DNA of 34,945 nucleotides, taken from Acidobacteriaceae bacterium. GTDB taxonomy: Bacteria; Acidobacteriota; Terriglobia; Terriglobales; Acidobacteriaceae. The stretch covers positions 1-34,945 of the forward strand of contig JASHQE010000278.1 in the NCBI GenBank assembly GCA_030037705.1, read 5' to 3'. Positions 1 through 9,250 of the stretch are shown here, one piece after another; the stretch's first letter is position 1; the number at the start of each line of letters is the position of its first letter. The notes beneath the pieces were generated by a model that worked only from the letters and a program-made list of their open reading frames with translations, had not been told where the DNA came from and searched no databases. A program made the position numbers and the translations under genes.

Positions 1-1513
1 CCTGCAGCCCGTTGAGCGAATAAGTGGTGGTGACGCCCTGGCGGTCGGCGATCAGCGCGCCGGTAGGCCGCTGCGGAATCTCACCCTGATAAGGAATGTA
101 GCCGTCGAAGAGCGAGTTCATTACGATGGTGCCGCGTGTCTCGGTGAGCATCTCGCTGCGCAGGCCAATCAATCCGCGGCTGGGCACGCGGAACTCCATG
201 CGCACACGACCTGAGCCGTGATTGTGCATCTTCGTCATTTCACCCTTGCGCGGGCCGAGCTTTTCAATGACGACACCCGTGTGGATTTCCGGCACATCGA
301 TGGTGAGATGCTCGACCGGCTCCATGCGCACACCGTCGACCATGCGCGTAACAATCTCCGGCCGGCCGGCCATCAGTTCGTAACCTTCGCGGCGCTTCAT
401 CTCGATGAGGATGGCGAGTTGCAGCTCGCCGCGGCCCAGCACCTTGAAGCTATCGGGCGAGCCAGTTTCTTCCACGCGGATCGAGACATTGGTGAGCAGC
501 TCTTTTTCAAGACGCTCGCGCAGGTTGCGGCTGGTGACATATTGGCCTTCGCGGCCTGCGAACGGCGAGTTGTTTACATTGAACTGGATGGCAATGGTCG
601 GCTCGTCGATAACAATGAGCGGCAACGGCGCAGGATTCTCGACGCCGGTGATCGTTTCGCCGATGGTAATGCCTTCCACGCCCGCAACAGCAACGATATC
701 GCCCATCGCAGTTTCAGTGATTTCAATCCGCTTGAGACCGCTGAAAGTGAAGAGCTTCGTGATGCGCGTCTTCAAAAGAGCGCCGTCACGCTTGGAAATA
801 TTCACTTCATCGCCCGCATGCAATGTGCCTTGAAAGACGCGGCAGATGGCGATGCGGCCAAAGTACTCGGAATAATCGAGATTGGTCACCAGAATCTGCA
901 GCGCGCCGTCGGCATCACCGGTAGCCGCGGGAATGGTGTTCATGATTGCTTCAAAGAGCGGCTGCAGATCCGCGCCGGGCGCTGCTGGATCAAGAGATGC
1001 AGTGCCCGCCTTGGCGACAGCGTAGAGCACCGGGAACTCAAGCTGGTGCTCGTCGGCATCGAGATCGATGAAAAGATCGTAAATTTCGTTCAGCACTTCC
1101 TGCGGGCGCGCGTCGGGACGGTCGATTTTGTTGATGACCACGATAGGCGGAAGCTTGGCCTCAAGAGCTTTCGATAGCACATAACGCGTCTGCGGCAACG
1201 GCCCCTCAGCCGCATCGACGAGCAGCATCACGCCATCGACCATCTTGAGCGCGCGCTCCACTTCGCCGCCAAAATCGGCGTGGCCCGGCGTGTCGACGAT
1301 ATTGATCTTGCCCCCGCCGTAATTGATGGCGGTGTTCTTGGCGAGAATCGTAATGCCACGCTCGCGCTCCAGTTCGTTTGAATCCATCACTCGCTCAGCT
1401 ACCTGTTCATTCGCCCGGAAGGTGCCGGCCTGGCGCAGCATGGCGTCAACCAGCGTGGTTTTTCCGTGGTCGACATGGGCGATGATGGCGATATTGCGTA
1501 TCGTCTGATTCAC
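1..1513 (-). CDS. typA: Ribosome-associated translational GTPase TypA/BipA (3' part beyond the window)
   Basis: The minus strand reads open from a GTG at 1513 to the left edge, giving 504 residues of a family that is normally about 600 long; the C-terminus lies outside. The N-terminus starts [18 protein letters not shown], carrying the G1 P-loop, followed by RERGITI (switch I), [14 protein letters not shown] (G3) and NKIDRP (G4). This is the TypA form of the EF-G/LepA superfamily. Domain 2 and the EF-G-like domain follow, and [12 protein letters not shown] near the left edge is typical of TypA. The protein binds ribosomes and supports 50S assembly and stress or low-temperature growth in characterised bacteria. 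An AAAGGA about 10 bases upstream supports the GTG start, and no in-frame ATG gives a better N-terminus. It lies downstream of the GH15 gene on the same strand, across a 187-base gap that probably holds its own promoter. Confidence 0.96.
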   Translation of the reverse strand, partial: MNQTIRNIAIIAHVDHGKTTLVDAMLRQAGTFRANEQVAERVMDSNELERERGITILAKNTAINYGGGKINIVDTPGHADFGGEVERALKMVDGVMLLVDAAEGPLPQTRYVLSKALEAKLPPIVVINKIDRPDARPQEVLNEIYDLFIDLDADEHQLEFPVLYAVAKAGTASLDPAAPGADLQPLFEAIMNTIPAATGDADGALQILVTNLDYSEYFGRIAICRVFQGTLHAGDEVNISKRDGALLKTRITKLFTFSGLKRIEITETAMGDIVAVAGVEGITIGETITGVENPAPLPLIVIDEPTIAIQFNVNNSPFAGREGQYVTSRNLRERLEKELLTNVSIRVEETGSPDSFKVLGRGELQLAILIEMKRREGYELMAGRPEIVTRMVDGVRMEPVEHLTIDVPEIHTGVVIEKLGPRKGEMTKMHNHGSGRVRMEFRVPSRGLIGLRSEMLTETRGTIVMNSLFDGYIPYQGEIPQRPTGALIADRQGVTTTYSLNGLQ

Positions 1514-1700
1514 TCGTGCGATTTTTCCTTTGTACGGGTTCGGCCACTCGGACCGTCGGCTCGCGCAGGAGGCAAAACCAGCCAAATGTCACAGAAAGCA
1601 GCAGTATTTATTCTACCAGCAACGGCCGACAAGCCTCGTTGCGAAACGGTTGCTCGACAATGTCCCATATACTTTGGGGCCGTATCTTTTTTTGATTTAT

Positions 1701-3536
1701 TTACCCGCTTGCCGAGCGCTTCGGGGAGCTAAGCACAGTGCTGCGCATACGCCGGTGTGTCCGCCCGCGCACTTGCGCCCCGCCATCGAGATCAAAAGCC
1801 GCATTCACTAGAGCGATATGAGAAAAGGCCTGGGGAAAATTTCCGACCAGCCGCTTGTGATCCACATCGTACTCTTCCGAAAGCAGGCCGAGATCGTTGC
1901 GAAGCTTTAACAACTTATTAAAAAGCTTGCGCGCATCGCGATCGCGGCCCACCGCTTTTAAGCTGCTCACCATCCAGAAGCTGCAGGCTAGAAAGACGCC
2001 CTCGCCGGGCGGCAAGCCATCCTTCACCCTTGCAGTGTTGTAGCGCAGCACCAAACCGTGGGGCATCAGCTCGCGCTCAATGGCGCGTACCGTCGCTTTC
2101 ACGCGTGGATCCTTGCCGGGCAAAAAGCCGACCACAGGCATCAGCAGCAATGCAGCATCGAGTTGATTCGAACCGTACGCCTGCACAAAGCATTTTTTCT
2201 TTTTGTTGTAGGCCCTCGTGCATATCTCTTCGTGGATTGCGTCACGGATAGTCTTCCATCGCTCGATGGGCGCATCGTATTGCATCTGCTCTGCGAGAAG
2301 CACTGCACGGTCGAAGGCCACCCAGGCCATCATCTTTGAATAGGTGAACTGCTGCGGGTCGCCGCGCGTCTCCCAGATTCCGCTGTCAGGTTCTTTCCAG
2401 ATATTTTCAAGATGCTCGATCAGAAGAGCAAGAATGCGGAAGTCGTTCTCGTTGTGGCAGCTCATGCTCGCCTGAGCGTGATAGAAGGAGTCAAGCATCT
2501 TGCCATAGATATCGAGCTGCATCTGCTTGGCTGCGGCGTTGCCGATGCGCACAGGGCGCGAGCTTTCGTATCCCGGCAGCCAGTCGGCTTCCCATTCTTC
2601 AAGCTGCCGCTCGCCTTTGAGCCCGTACATGATCTGCACCTGATCCGGGCTGCCGGCTAACGCGCGGAGCAACCAGTCCTGCCATGCTTCTGCCTCGTCA
2701 AAGTAGCCGGCGTTGGCGAGTGCGAGCAGCGTGAAGGTGGTGTCGCGCAGCCAGCAGTAGCGATAATCCCAGTTGCGCACACCGCCGATCGCTTCCGGCA
2801 GCGAGCAGGTAGCCGCAGCCACAATGCCGCCGGTGGGCCGAAACGTAAGGGCCTTCAGCGTGATCAGCGACCGCTCTACGGCTTCTCGATATCGGCTCCT
2901 GAACCTCAATTTCGAGGTCCAGCGCTTCCAGATGCGCTCGGTGTCGTGGAGCGCGCGCCAGAAGCTGATCTGCTTGGGATCGGAAAGGTACGAGCGTCCG
3001 TGAGTGAGCGTGAACCATACGCGTTTTCCCTTGCGAATTTCGAACTCCGCTACGGTTTTGAGATTCTCGCCATGAATGGGAACGGATGCATGAAGAATGG
3101 CAAGATTCGGTCCCGCGACTGCTCGCACGCCATCGTCGATAGCGGTCACCCAAGGCACTGTGCGCCCGTAGTCAAAGCGCAGCGCCAGTTCCATGCGCAT
3201 GCGCACGATGCCGCGCACGCCTTCCACGATGCGCACTACGTCAGAGTGCACGCCACGCGGAGGCATGAAGTCGATCAACCGCACGGTTCCATTTGCGTGT
3301 TTGAAAGTGGTTTCGAGAATCAGCGTGTGGTCGCGATAGCGGCGAGACGAGGTCCATTCACCTTCAGCCGGCGCTATCTTCCAATAACCATTCTCTTCGG
3401 TTCCCAGCAGCGCGGCAAAGCAAGCTTCAGAAGAAAAATCGGGCCAGCACAGCCAGTCGATCGAGCCATTCCTGTCCACCAGCGCCGCTGTCTCCATATC
3501 GCCAATCAGGGCGTAGTCTTCGATTTTTGCGGCCAT
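1701..3536 (-). CDS. Glycoside hydrolase family 15 protein (glucoamylase/trehalase-like)
   Basis: A 611-residue protein with no signal peptide, so probably cytoplasmic. Residues 1-190 form the beta-rich trehalase-like N-terminal domain (opening IEDYALIGDMETAALVDRNG), and about 205-590 form the (alpha/alpha)6 GH15 barrel. Signature stretches are RNWDYRYCWLRDTTFT, the acidic WEADWLPGYESSRPVRIGNA segment, GIWETRG followed by FTYSKMMAWVAFDRA, and LLSEEYDVD near the C-terminus. The last two contain the glutamates expected for an inverting GH15 active site. The substrate cannot be fixed from sequence: trehalose, maltose and other alpha-glucosides are all known for bacterial relatives. The start codon lies 5 bases after the stop of the SDR gene, so the two are very likely one transcript. 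That pairing suggests released glucose is oxidised by the neighbouring dehydrogenase. Confidence 0.93.
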   Translation of the reverse strand: MAAKIEDYALIGDMETAALVDRNGSIDWLCWPDFSSEACFAALLGTEENGYWKIAPAEGEWTSSRRYRDHTLILETTFKHANGTVRLIDFMPPRGVHSDVVRIVEGVRGIVRMRMELALRFDYGRTVPWVTAIDDGVRAVAGPNLAILHASVPIHGENLKTVAEFEIRKGKRVWFTLTHGRSYLSDPKQISFWRALHDTERIWKRWTSKLRFRSRYREAVERSLITLKALTFRPTGGIVAAATCSLPEAIGGVRNWDYRYCWLRDTTFTLLALANAGYFDEAEAWQDWLLRALAGSPDQVQIMYGLKGERQLEEWEADWLPGYESSRPVRIGNAAAKQMQLDIYGKMLDSFYHAQASMSCHNENDFRILALLIEHLENIWKEPDSGIWETRGDPQQFTYSKMMAWVAFDRAVLLAEQMQYDAPIERWKTIRDAIHEEICTRAYNKKKKCFVQAYGSNQLDAALLLMPVVGFLPGKDPRVKATVRAIERELMPHGLVLRYNTARVKDGLPPGEGVFLACSFWMVSSLKAVGRDRDARKLFNKLLKLRNDLGLLSEEYDVDHKRLVGNFPQAFSHIALVNAAFDLDGGAQVRGRTHRRMRSTVLSSPKRSASG

Positions 3537-3541
3537 ATTTT

Positions 3542-4312
3542 TTATTGCTCTTTGTAGTTCCTCATCAATCCGCCATCCACCACAAATGTGGAACCGGTGA
3601 CGTAGGCGGCATCGTCGGAAGCCAGGAAGGCAACCACGCCGGCTACATCTTCCGGAGTACCCAGCCGGCCCAGCGGAATGTTATTGAGCAAAGCTTCGAG
3701 TTGAGGTTTGTTCTTGAGAAGCGAATTGTTAATCGGCGTGATAATGGCGCCCGGCGCGACGTTATTTACAGTGATTCCGAGCGGCCCGAGTTCCATGGCC
3801 AGGTTGCGCATGAACATGCGCATCCCGCCTTTGCTGCAGCAATAGGTGGAAAATCCGGGAAAGACCATGTCTTCGTGCACGGAACTGACGTTCACGATGC
3901 AGCCTGGCTTTTTGGCTTCACGCAGGCGGCGCACGAAGGCCTGTGACAGAAAAAATGCGCCGCGCAGATTCACCGCCATCACACGGTCGTATTCTTCTTC
4001 GGTCGTGTCCCAAAAATCGGAGCGATGCTCGATGCCGGCGTTGTTGACCAGGATGTCCGCCGAACCGAAGCGGTTCCATGCGGTGTCAACGATCTTGCCT
4101 ACGTCTTCCATGCGCGTCACGTCGCCAAGCACAATCTCCGCTTCGCCGCCTGCCTGCTCGACAGCGTGCTTGGTTTCCTGCGCCCCTTCCGGATCACCTA
4201 CATAATCGATGATTACTTTTACCGCCTCGGCGCCGAGACGCGTGGCGATTCCCTGCCCTATTCCGGTGCCGGCTCCGGTGACAATGGCGACTTTTCCCGC
4301 CAAACCTTTCAT
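3542..4312 (-). CDS. SDR family oxidoreductase, glucose 1-dehydrogenase-like
   Basis: A 256-residue classical short-chain dehydrogenase. It has the TGAGTGIG dinucleotide-binding motif near the N-terminus, NNAG in the middle, and a catalytic Ser (NVSS) with a Tyr-Lys pair (YCCSK). The C-terminal part (GPLGITVNNVAPGAIITPIN, then YVTGSTFVVDGG) closely resembles Bacillus-type glucose 1-dehydrogenases, which oxidise beta-D-glucose to gluconolactone with NAD(P)+. SDR substrate assignment from sequence is always soft. The open frame extends to 4444, but the ATG at 4312 has GGAGAG just upstream and gives the normal family N-terminus (MKGLAGKVAIVTG), so it is preferred. It is the first gene of a two-gene unit with the GH15 enzyme. 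The 185-base gap to the divergent gene at 4498 must hold promoters for both directions. Confidence 0.88.
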   Translation of the reverse strand: MKGLAGKVAIVTGAGTGIGQGIATRLGAEAVKVIIDYVGDPEGAQETKHAVEQAGGEAEIVLGDVTRMEDVGKIVDTAWNRFGSADILVNNAGIEHRSDFWDTTEEEYDRVMAVNLRGAFFLSQAFVRRLREAKKPGCIVNVSSVHEDMVFPGFSTYCCSKGGMRMFMRNLAMELGPLGITVNNVAPGAIITPINNSLLKNKPQLEALLNNIPLGRLGTPEDVAGVVAFLASDDAAYVTGSTFVVDGGLMRNYKEQ

Positions 4313-4497
4313 GCTTCTCTCCAGCGGACAATTCGCTGTCCGTATCGATGCCTTTTGATTGGATGCACAAGTTGGTGCCTGCGAAGCCAGCCCGAGCCTT
4401 CGAAAGCCGTACCGACGCCAGATTAGTGAATGGACGCAGCGCACTATGACGGCTCCAATTTTCCGCAGCGCCCTCCTTCAATTACACTTCTGGAGCC

Positions 4498-5580
4498 ATG
4501 CAAACTTCCGTTCCAGCTTACATTCAACCTGCACGCAGCAGGCTCTTCACCCGGTTCTTTCTGGTCTGCGCCCTGGCGCTGGTCTTCGTGGGCTCGACGC
4601 AGCACTCCGCGGCGAAGGGCGCAAAGGACCGTCTGCTTATCTACTCGATTGATGTGGAGGGGGGCCAGTCAACGCTGCTCGTGTCGCCCTCCGGACAATC
4701 CCTTCTGGTAGATGCGGGCTGGCCGGACAACAATGGCCGCGATGCCGGCCGTATTCAGGCGGCCATGCGCGATGCGGGCATCACGCGCATCGATCACCTG
4801 CTCATCACGCATTATCATGTCGATCACGTAGGCGGCGTGCCGGAGCTTGTGAAGCGCGTTGAGATCGGCGAATTTCTCGATCACGGACCGAACCGGGAAG
4901 ACTCGGCGAGCACCCGCGATGGCTACTCGGCATATCTCAAGGCAATCGGCGACAAGCCGCATCGCGTTGTGCATCCTGGCGACACAATCGACATTCCCGG
5001 TCTCAGCACGATTGTGCTGACGGCCGACGGCGCGCACATCGACGCAGTGCCAGGCATTATGCCCGCGCCGAACCCCTACTGCGCCGGTGAGCACCAATGG
5101 CCGGACGATCCCACCGAGAACGCGCGTTCGACCGGCATTCTAGTGACATTTGGAAAGTTTAAATTTCTCGATCTCGGCGATCTGACCGGACAAAAAGAAG
5201 TCGCGCTGGTTTGCCCGAAGAATCCCATCGGTACCGTCGACCTTTACCTGGTCACGCATCACGGCATGGACCTGTCGAATTCACGCGCGATTGTCGATGC
5301 CGTGCATCCGCGCGTGGCCATCATGAATAATGGCGCGCACAAAGCGGGCATGCCAGAGGCGTGGCAGACCGTGCATGACAGTCCCGGCCTCGTAGATCTG
5401 TGGCAACTTCACACGGCGGAGGGATCCGACGCAGCGCACAACAGCCCTGCGGCGTTGATTGCAAATCCCGCCGGCAGTGCGCAAGACGGCGCGTACTTGA
5501 AGGTGGCGGCTTCGCCAAACGGAAGCTTTTCGGTAACCAACACGCGAACGGGCGAGACAAGGGAATATGCCCGCAGGTGA
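4498..5580 (+). CDS. Secreted metallo-beta-lactamase-fold hydrolase (ComEC C-terminal-like)
   Basis: A 360-residue protein with an N-terminal hydrophobic segment (about residues 17-38, FTRFFLVCALALVFVG) ending near SAAKG, so probably exported. The MBL fold is clear: an early SLLVDAGW strand, the metal-binding motif ITHYHVDHVGG (HxHxDH), FLDLGDLT as a further ligand strand, and LVTHHGMDLSN supplying a late histidine. This arrangement matches the ComEC/Rec2-type MBL domain, here free-standing without the ComEC channel. The substrate is unknown; related domains include phosphodiesterases and nucleases. A GGAG lies a few bases before the ATG. It is divergent from the SDR/GH15 unit and convergent, with a 16-base gap, to the kinase gene on the other strand. 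Confidence 0.88.
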   Translation: MQTSVPAYIQPARSRLFTRFFLVCALALVFVGSTQHSAAKGAKDRLLIYSIDVEGGQSTLLVSPSGQSLLVDAGWPDNNGRDAGRIQAAMRDAGITRIDHLLITHYHVDHVGGVPELVKRVEIGEFLDHGPNREDSASTRDGYSAYLKAIGDKPHRVVHPGDTIDIPGLSTIVLTADGAHIDAVPGIMPAPNPYCAGEHQWPDDPTENARSTGILVTFGKFKFLDLGDLTGQKEVALVCPKNPIGTVDLYLVTHHGMDLSNSRAIVDAVHPRVAIMNNGAHKAGMPEAWQTVHDSPGLVDLWQLHTAEGSDAAHNSPAALIANPAGSAQDGAYLKVAASPNGSFSVTNTRTGETREYARR

Positions 5581-5596
5581 ATAGAAGCGAATCCTG

Positions 5597-6811
5597 CTAC
5601 ATGCGGCGAAGATCGGCCTGCACACGGCAGCCATGATCGCTCGTGAATTGGAGCGCTCCGCCCAACTGGCGGGCAAGGCTGGCGGCCAGCTTCAGGCCCA
5701 TGGACGAGTTCGATGCAGCATTGAAGCTCTCCGGCAGGCCGCAGCCATCGTCTTGCACGACCATGCGGACGAGGTCTTCCACGCGGCGCACAGAGACCGA
5801 GATGGCTCCCCTCCGGCCATGCGGAAATGCGTGCTTCAGGCTATTGCAGAGCAACTCGTTCATCAGCAGTCCAAAGGGGATTCCAGAATCCAATTGCAGT
5901 GGAATGTCATCGGCGTCGAGCCGCAGATGCACCTGGGCGGGGTCCAGCAAATTCGCGGCAGCTACATCCCGGAAGAGGTCCCGTACGTAGGCAGAGAGCG
6001 GCAGTCCTTCAAGATGAGGTGTCTGATAAAGACGCTCATGCAGCAGCGCCATCGCGCTTACCCGTTCGACTGTAGTATCAAAGGCCTCGCGGGTTTCTCC
6101 TTCAGGCAATAAACGCGCGCGCATTTTGAGCAGGCTCTGCACTACTTGCAGATTGTTCTTCACGCGATGATGGATTTCACGCAACAGCATCTCCTTCTCG
6201 CGTAAATTGCGCGAGACGATCTCCGCGTTGGCGTGCGCCTCCTGATTTTTGCGGCGCAACTCCTCGACCGTCTCCTCAAGTTGCCGGGTGCGCTCGGCAA
6301 CACGGGCCTCGAGATCGGCAGCCACTTGCTCGCGGGCGTCGGCTAAGATCTTTTCCTCAGTCCGATCGCGCGCCAGACGGACGAAACCAACTAATGTCCC
6401 AGTCTGATCCTTCACTGCAGAGATAATGCCGCTCGACCAAACCACGGATCCGTCTTTGCGCAGCCGCCAAGAATCCATGCAGCAGCGCCCCGTCTCGGCT
6501 GCCTCCGCAAGCTCTCGCTCGAACACGCCGGTCTTCTGGTCTTCGGGAACGGTGAAGATCGAGTCATGTTGACCCAGCACCTCACCGGCCGCATAACCCA
6601 GCATCTTCTGTGCGCCGGCTCCCCAACCGGTTATGCGGCCCTCCGTATCGAGCGTGTAGATAGCGTGGCCATCGATGTTCTCGAGAATGACACGGTATTG
6701 CTCGAGTTCGATATTTTTCCTCTGCAGATGTTCCAACCGCTGTTCTTCGGTCTGAGTCATTTGAGGCATGGAAGGCGCTCCACGGATTTTTCTAGAGCGT
6801 GTTTCATTCAT
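5597..6811 (-). CDS. PAS-domain sensor histidine kinase, HisKA_2 type
   Basis: A 404-residue soluble kinase with no membrane segment. Order: a short N-terminal coil (about 20-40), one PAS domain (about 40-152, containing YTLDTEGRITGWGAGAQKMLG), a coiled coil rich in Glu/Arg (about 153-208), the HisKA_2 dimerisation box LLREIHHRVKNNLQ (phosphoacceptor probably H215), then HATPase_c. The ATPase shows the N box (LLMNELLCNSLKHAF) and a G1 box (QDDGCGLPE). Such kinases typically phosphorylate stand-alone receivers, and a receiver-PAS protein is encoded just upstream on the same strand. The start at 6811 is the longest option; an ATG at 6769 with GGAG in front of it is equally possible and loses only 14 residues. 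The signal sensed by the PAS domain is not evident. Confidence 0.92.
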   Translation of the reverse strand: MNETRSRKIRGAPSMPQMTQTEEQRLEHLQRKNIELEQYRVILENIDGHAIYTLDTEGRITGWGAGAQKMLGYAAGEVLGQHDSIFTVPEDQKTGVFERELAEAAETGRCCMDSWRLRKDGSVVWSSGIISAVKDQTGTLVGFVRLARDRTEEKILADAREQVAADLEARVAERTRQLEETVEELRRKNQEAHANAEIVSRNLREKEMLLREIHHRVKNNLQVVQSLLKMRARLLPEGETREAFDTTVERVSAMALLHERLYQTPHLEGLPLSAYVRDLFRDVAAANLLDPAQVHLRLDADDIPLQLDSGIPFGLLMNELLCNSLKHAFPHGRRGAISVSVRRVEDLVRMVVQDDGCGLPESFNAASNSSMGLKLAASLARQLGGALQFTSDHGCRVQADLRRM

Positions 6812-6943
6812 GGCCGCCGTGAATCCTTACTTCATGGAACCATGCCCACACGACAAAGTTAGGAGTGGAAACACGCTGTACTTAAACCATCGGGGGCACA
6901 GCGCCGAACGGCGCCGGCGGTCCAACGGCGATCGGTTCATCGG

Positions 6944-7951
6944 TCAGTTCATAGAACGGGGCCGCACCACCGTAGCCTGCGCCCCGCCGTGTAGCAGTTT
7001 CTGCATCAGGTCGCGCGCGATGCGTGGATCAGGATCCATGCTGAGGCCCGTCAGGGTACGGCCTACCAGGCTCTCGGCTGGAACCCCGGTCTCGTCCAGC
7101 AACGTGCGATTGACACGAACGATGCAGCCGCTGGCGTCGAGTTGCAGCATGGGAATCGGCGCAGTATGAAATGAGTGACCTTCTTCGAGCGCTTCTTCCA
7201 CGGCCTGGGTGCGCAGCCGCTCGGCCGCATCGCGCAGGGTGACGACCCAGCCCGTCCGCTCGCCGCCATGATTACTCAGTGGCGAGACCGATACGTCGAC
7301 CAGCATTCGACCGCCGCCATTGCGCTCCATTGTGACGCCAAACTCCTCCGTCGGCACATCATCCTGACCGGCTCTCGGCAGGCACTGGCAGTTCTCATCC
7401 AAGCAAAGAATTTCCTTCAGAGCCTTGCCCTTCGCATCTTCCACTGCCCATCCGGTCAGATCTTCAGCGGCGGCGTTCATAAACCGTACCTCAGCCGCAG
7501 CAGAGATCAGAAGTACGCCCTCGCGCATGCCGCTTACGGTTGCGGTAATTGCCTCCTGCTCCAGATTGCGCTGCGCCTCCGTGCGGCCCCGATGCAGCCC
7601 GACCTCGAGCGCCGCTTTCAGCTCCCGGCGTTGAAAAGGTTTTGTCAGATATCCAAAGGGCAGCTCCCGCGCCGCGCGCCTGATCGTCGACTCATCACTA
7701 TATGAGGTAAGAAAGATTACAGGAATCCCATATGCCTCCCGCAGCAGGCGTGCTGTCTGGATACCGTCCATGCTGCCGACGATGCGCACATCCATCAGCG
7801 CCAGGTCGGGCCGGTTTTCTTCGGCGGCTATCAGCGCTTCATCCGCACTCTCCGCCTGCCCTACCACACTCAAGCCAAGCTGTTCGACTTCCTGCTGCAG
7901 ATCAAGAGCGACGATCGGCTCATCTTCAACCACCAGTATCTTTCCCTTCAT
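6944..7951 (-). CDS. Response regulator receiver protein with two PAS domains (3' end possibly frameshifted)
   Basis: A 335-residue protein from the ATG at 7951, which is preceded by GGAGGGGG; the open frame runs further upstream but without a ribosome site. Residues 3-120 are a receiver: acidic pocket VVEDE, phosphoacceptor D54 (LALMDVRI), T/S in FLTSYSD, and K104 (GYLTKPF). Two PAS domains follow at about 130-250 (with a CLDENCQCLP cysteine cluster) and 262-335. There is no DNA-binding or enzyme domain, so the output is probably protein-protein, plausibly with the HisKA_2 kinase encoded next. The reading frame stops abruptly at 6944. In the frame reached by adding one base at the GGGG run (plus-strand CCCC at 6982-6985), the code stays open to 6882 with normal codon use, which suggests a late frameshift or a base error. 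Confidence 0.88.
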   Translation of the reverse strand: MKGKILVVEDEPIVALDLQQEVEQLGLSVVGQAESADEALIAAEENRPDLALMDVRIVGSMDGIQTARLLREAYGIPVIFLTSYSDESTIRRAARELPFGYLTKPFQRRELKAALEVGLHRGRTEAQRNLEQEAITATVSGMREGVLLISAAAEVRFMNAAAEDLTGWAVEDAKGKALKEILCLDENCQCLPRAGQDDVPTEEFGVTMERNGGGRMLVDVSVSPLSNHGGERTGWVVTLRDAAERLRTQAVEEALEEGHSFHTAPIPMLQLDASGCIVRVNRTLLDETGVPAESLVGRTLTGLSMDPDPRIARDLMQKLLHGGAQATVVRPRSMN

Positions 7952-8159
7952 GCGACCCCCTCCAGGCGGCTCTCTTTCTTGATGAATCCGCCCATTGTTT
8001 GCGGTTTCCCGTCGTTTGCACTCATCGGATGGTTTGCGGCATTCCATGAGGGCCGAGCTGAAGATTCTTCGGAGCAAGGTAATTTGAGAAAGAATTCATG
8101 AGAAAAATGCGCGATCATCCGGCACAGTGTCGCGTTCCGCTGCACAACTCCAGAGGGTC

Positions 8160-8165
8160 TATAAT
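8160..8165 (+). promoter_or_regulatory. Candidate -10 box (TATAAT)
   Basis: A perfect TATAAT lies 58 bases before the ATG at 8223, in the divergent gap between the receiver-PAS gene and the TIM-barrel gene. No convincing -35 box is present at 16-19 bases upstream, so this rests on the -10 alone. Confidence 0.35.
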
Positions 8166-8222
8166 CGCTTTTCGCAAGCGGAGCGCTGTTCCATGGCGTT
8201 CTAATCCTTTGGAGGAAGATTG

Positions 8223-9188
8223 ATGTCTTCATCTCGCAGGACATTCCTTGCCGGTCTGGCGAGCGCGGGTGCGCTGGCGGCCTTGCCGCGCGTGGCCGAT
8301 GCCAGCTCGAGCTGTCCCTTCCGGTTGTCCGTCATCAACGATGAGATCTCACAGGACTTCGACCATGCCTGTTCCGTGGCCGCGAACGATTTCGGGTTGC
8401 AGTGGATCGAGATTCGCGGCATGTGGGGCAAGAACGTTACCGATCTCAGCTCGGACGAGGTTGGCCAGGCGCGTGCAATCCTCGAAAAATACAAGCTGCG
8501 CGTCACTGATATTGCCAGCCCGTTGTTCAAGGTGAACTGGCCGGGCGCGCCGCAATCCGCGCAGGGGCCGAAACGCGACCAGTTTCACGCCGACTTCGAT
8601 TTCAAACAGCAGGACAGCGTGCTCGACCGGTGCATCGATCTCGCGAAGGCCTTTCAGACCGACCGCATCCGCTGCTTCGATTTCTGGCGGCTCGACGACC
8701 AGAAGCCTTATCGCGCGGCGATCAATGACAAGCTGCGTGCGGCCGCGCGAATCTGCGCCAAACATCATCTCATTTTGCTGCTCGAAAACGAGATGGCCTG
8801 CAATACCGGCAGCGGCAAAGAAGCCGCCGCAGTGCTCCAGGAGATTCGCGAGCCGAACTTCATGCTCAACTGGGATCCCGGGAACTCGGCGACCTTTCCC
8901 GGCGATACTCCGTATCCAGATGACTACGACCTGCTGCCGAAAGATCGCATTGGACACTGCCACTGCAAAGACACGATCCGCAAGCCGGATGGCAAGTTCG
9001 AGTGGGCTCCCGTGGGCGGCGGCATCATCGACTGGGTGGGCCAGTTCCGCGCCTTTGAGCGCGATGGCTACCACTATGCCGTAAGCCTGGAGACGCACTG
9101 GCGAGGTGCAGGCACGCCGGAAGCTTCAAGCCGCGTGAGCATGAAAGGCTTGAAAGACTGCCTGGCGAAGGCCGGAGCCAATTGCTGA
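8223..9188 (+). CDS. Tat-exported sugar phosphate isomerase/epimerase-like TIM-barrel protein
   Basis: A 321-residue protein. The N-terminus SSSRRTFLAGLASAGALAAL is a twin-arginine (Tat) signal ending near ADA, so the folded protein is probably exported, perhaps with its metal bound. The mature part is a xylose-isomerase-like TIM barrel (AP endonuclease family 2 fold): WIEIRGMWG, DRIRCFDFWR, LLLENEMACNTG, FMLNWDPGNSA, IGHCHCKDT and YAVSLETHW supply Glu/Asp/His residues where metal ligands sit in the family. The substrate is unknown. GGAGGA at 8211-8216 places the start at the ATG at 8223 rather than the TTG three bases earlier. The gene stands alone, with a candidate terminator 37 bases after its stop. 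Confidence 0.88.
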   Translation: MSSSRRTFLAGLASAGALAALPRVADASSSCPFRLSVINDEISQDFDHACSVAANDFGLQWIEIRGMWGKNVTDLSSDEVGQARAILEKYKLRVTDIASPLFKVNWPGAPQSAQGPKRDQFHADFDFKQQDSVLDRCIDLAKAFQTDRIRCFDFWRLDDQKPYRAAINDKLRAAARICAKHHLILLLENEMACNTGSGKEAAAVLQEIREPNFMLNWDPGNSATFPGDTPYPDDYDLLPKDRIGHCHCKDTIRKPDGKFEWAPVGGGIIDWVGQFRAFERDGYHYAVSLETHWRGAGTPEASSRVSMKGLKDCLAKAGANC

Positions 9189-9224
9189 GAGCGCTGCGTA
9201 ACACCGCGAGCCATCCGCGCGCGG

Positions 9225-9250
9225 CCTGTTTTTGAGCAGGTGATTTTTTT
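9225..9250 (+). terminator. Candidate rho-independent terminator after the TIM-barrel gene
   Basis: A short stem CCTG/CAGG (9225-9228 and 9237-9240), extendable by a T-G pair, is followed after three bases by seven T (9244-9250). The stem is weak but the T run and its place after the stop at 9188 fit a terminator. Confidence 0.45.

Noticed and set aside
218..1177. 319-residue open frame on the plus strand
   Set aside because: Antisense to typA, whose motifs are certain; the frame is an effect of GC-rich codon use.
2946..3557. 203-residue open frame on the plus strand
   Set aside because: Antisense to the GH15 gene; no protein-like motifs.
8349..9098. 249-residue open frame on the minus strand
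   Set aside because: Mirror frame of the Tat-exported TIM-barrel gene; no ribosome site or domain.
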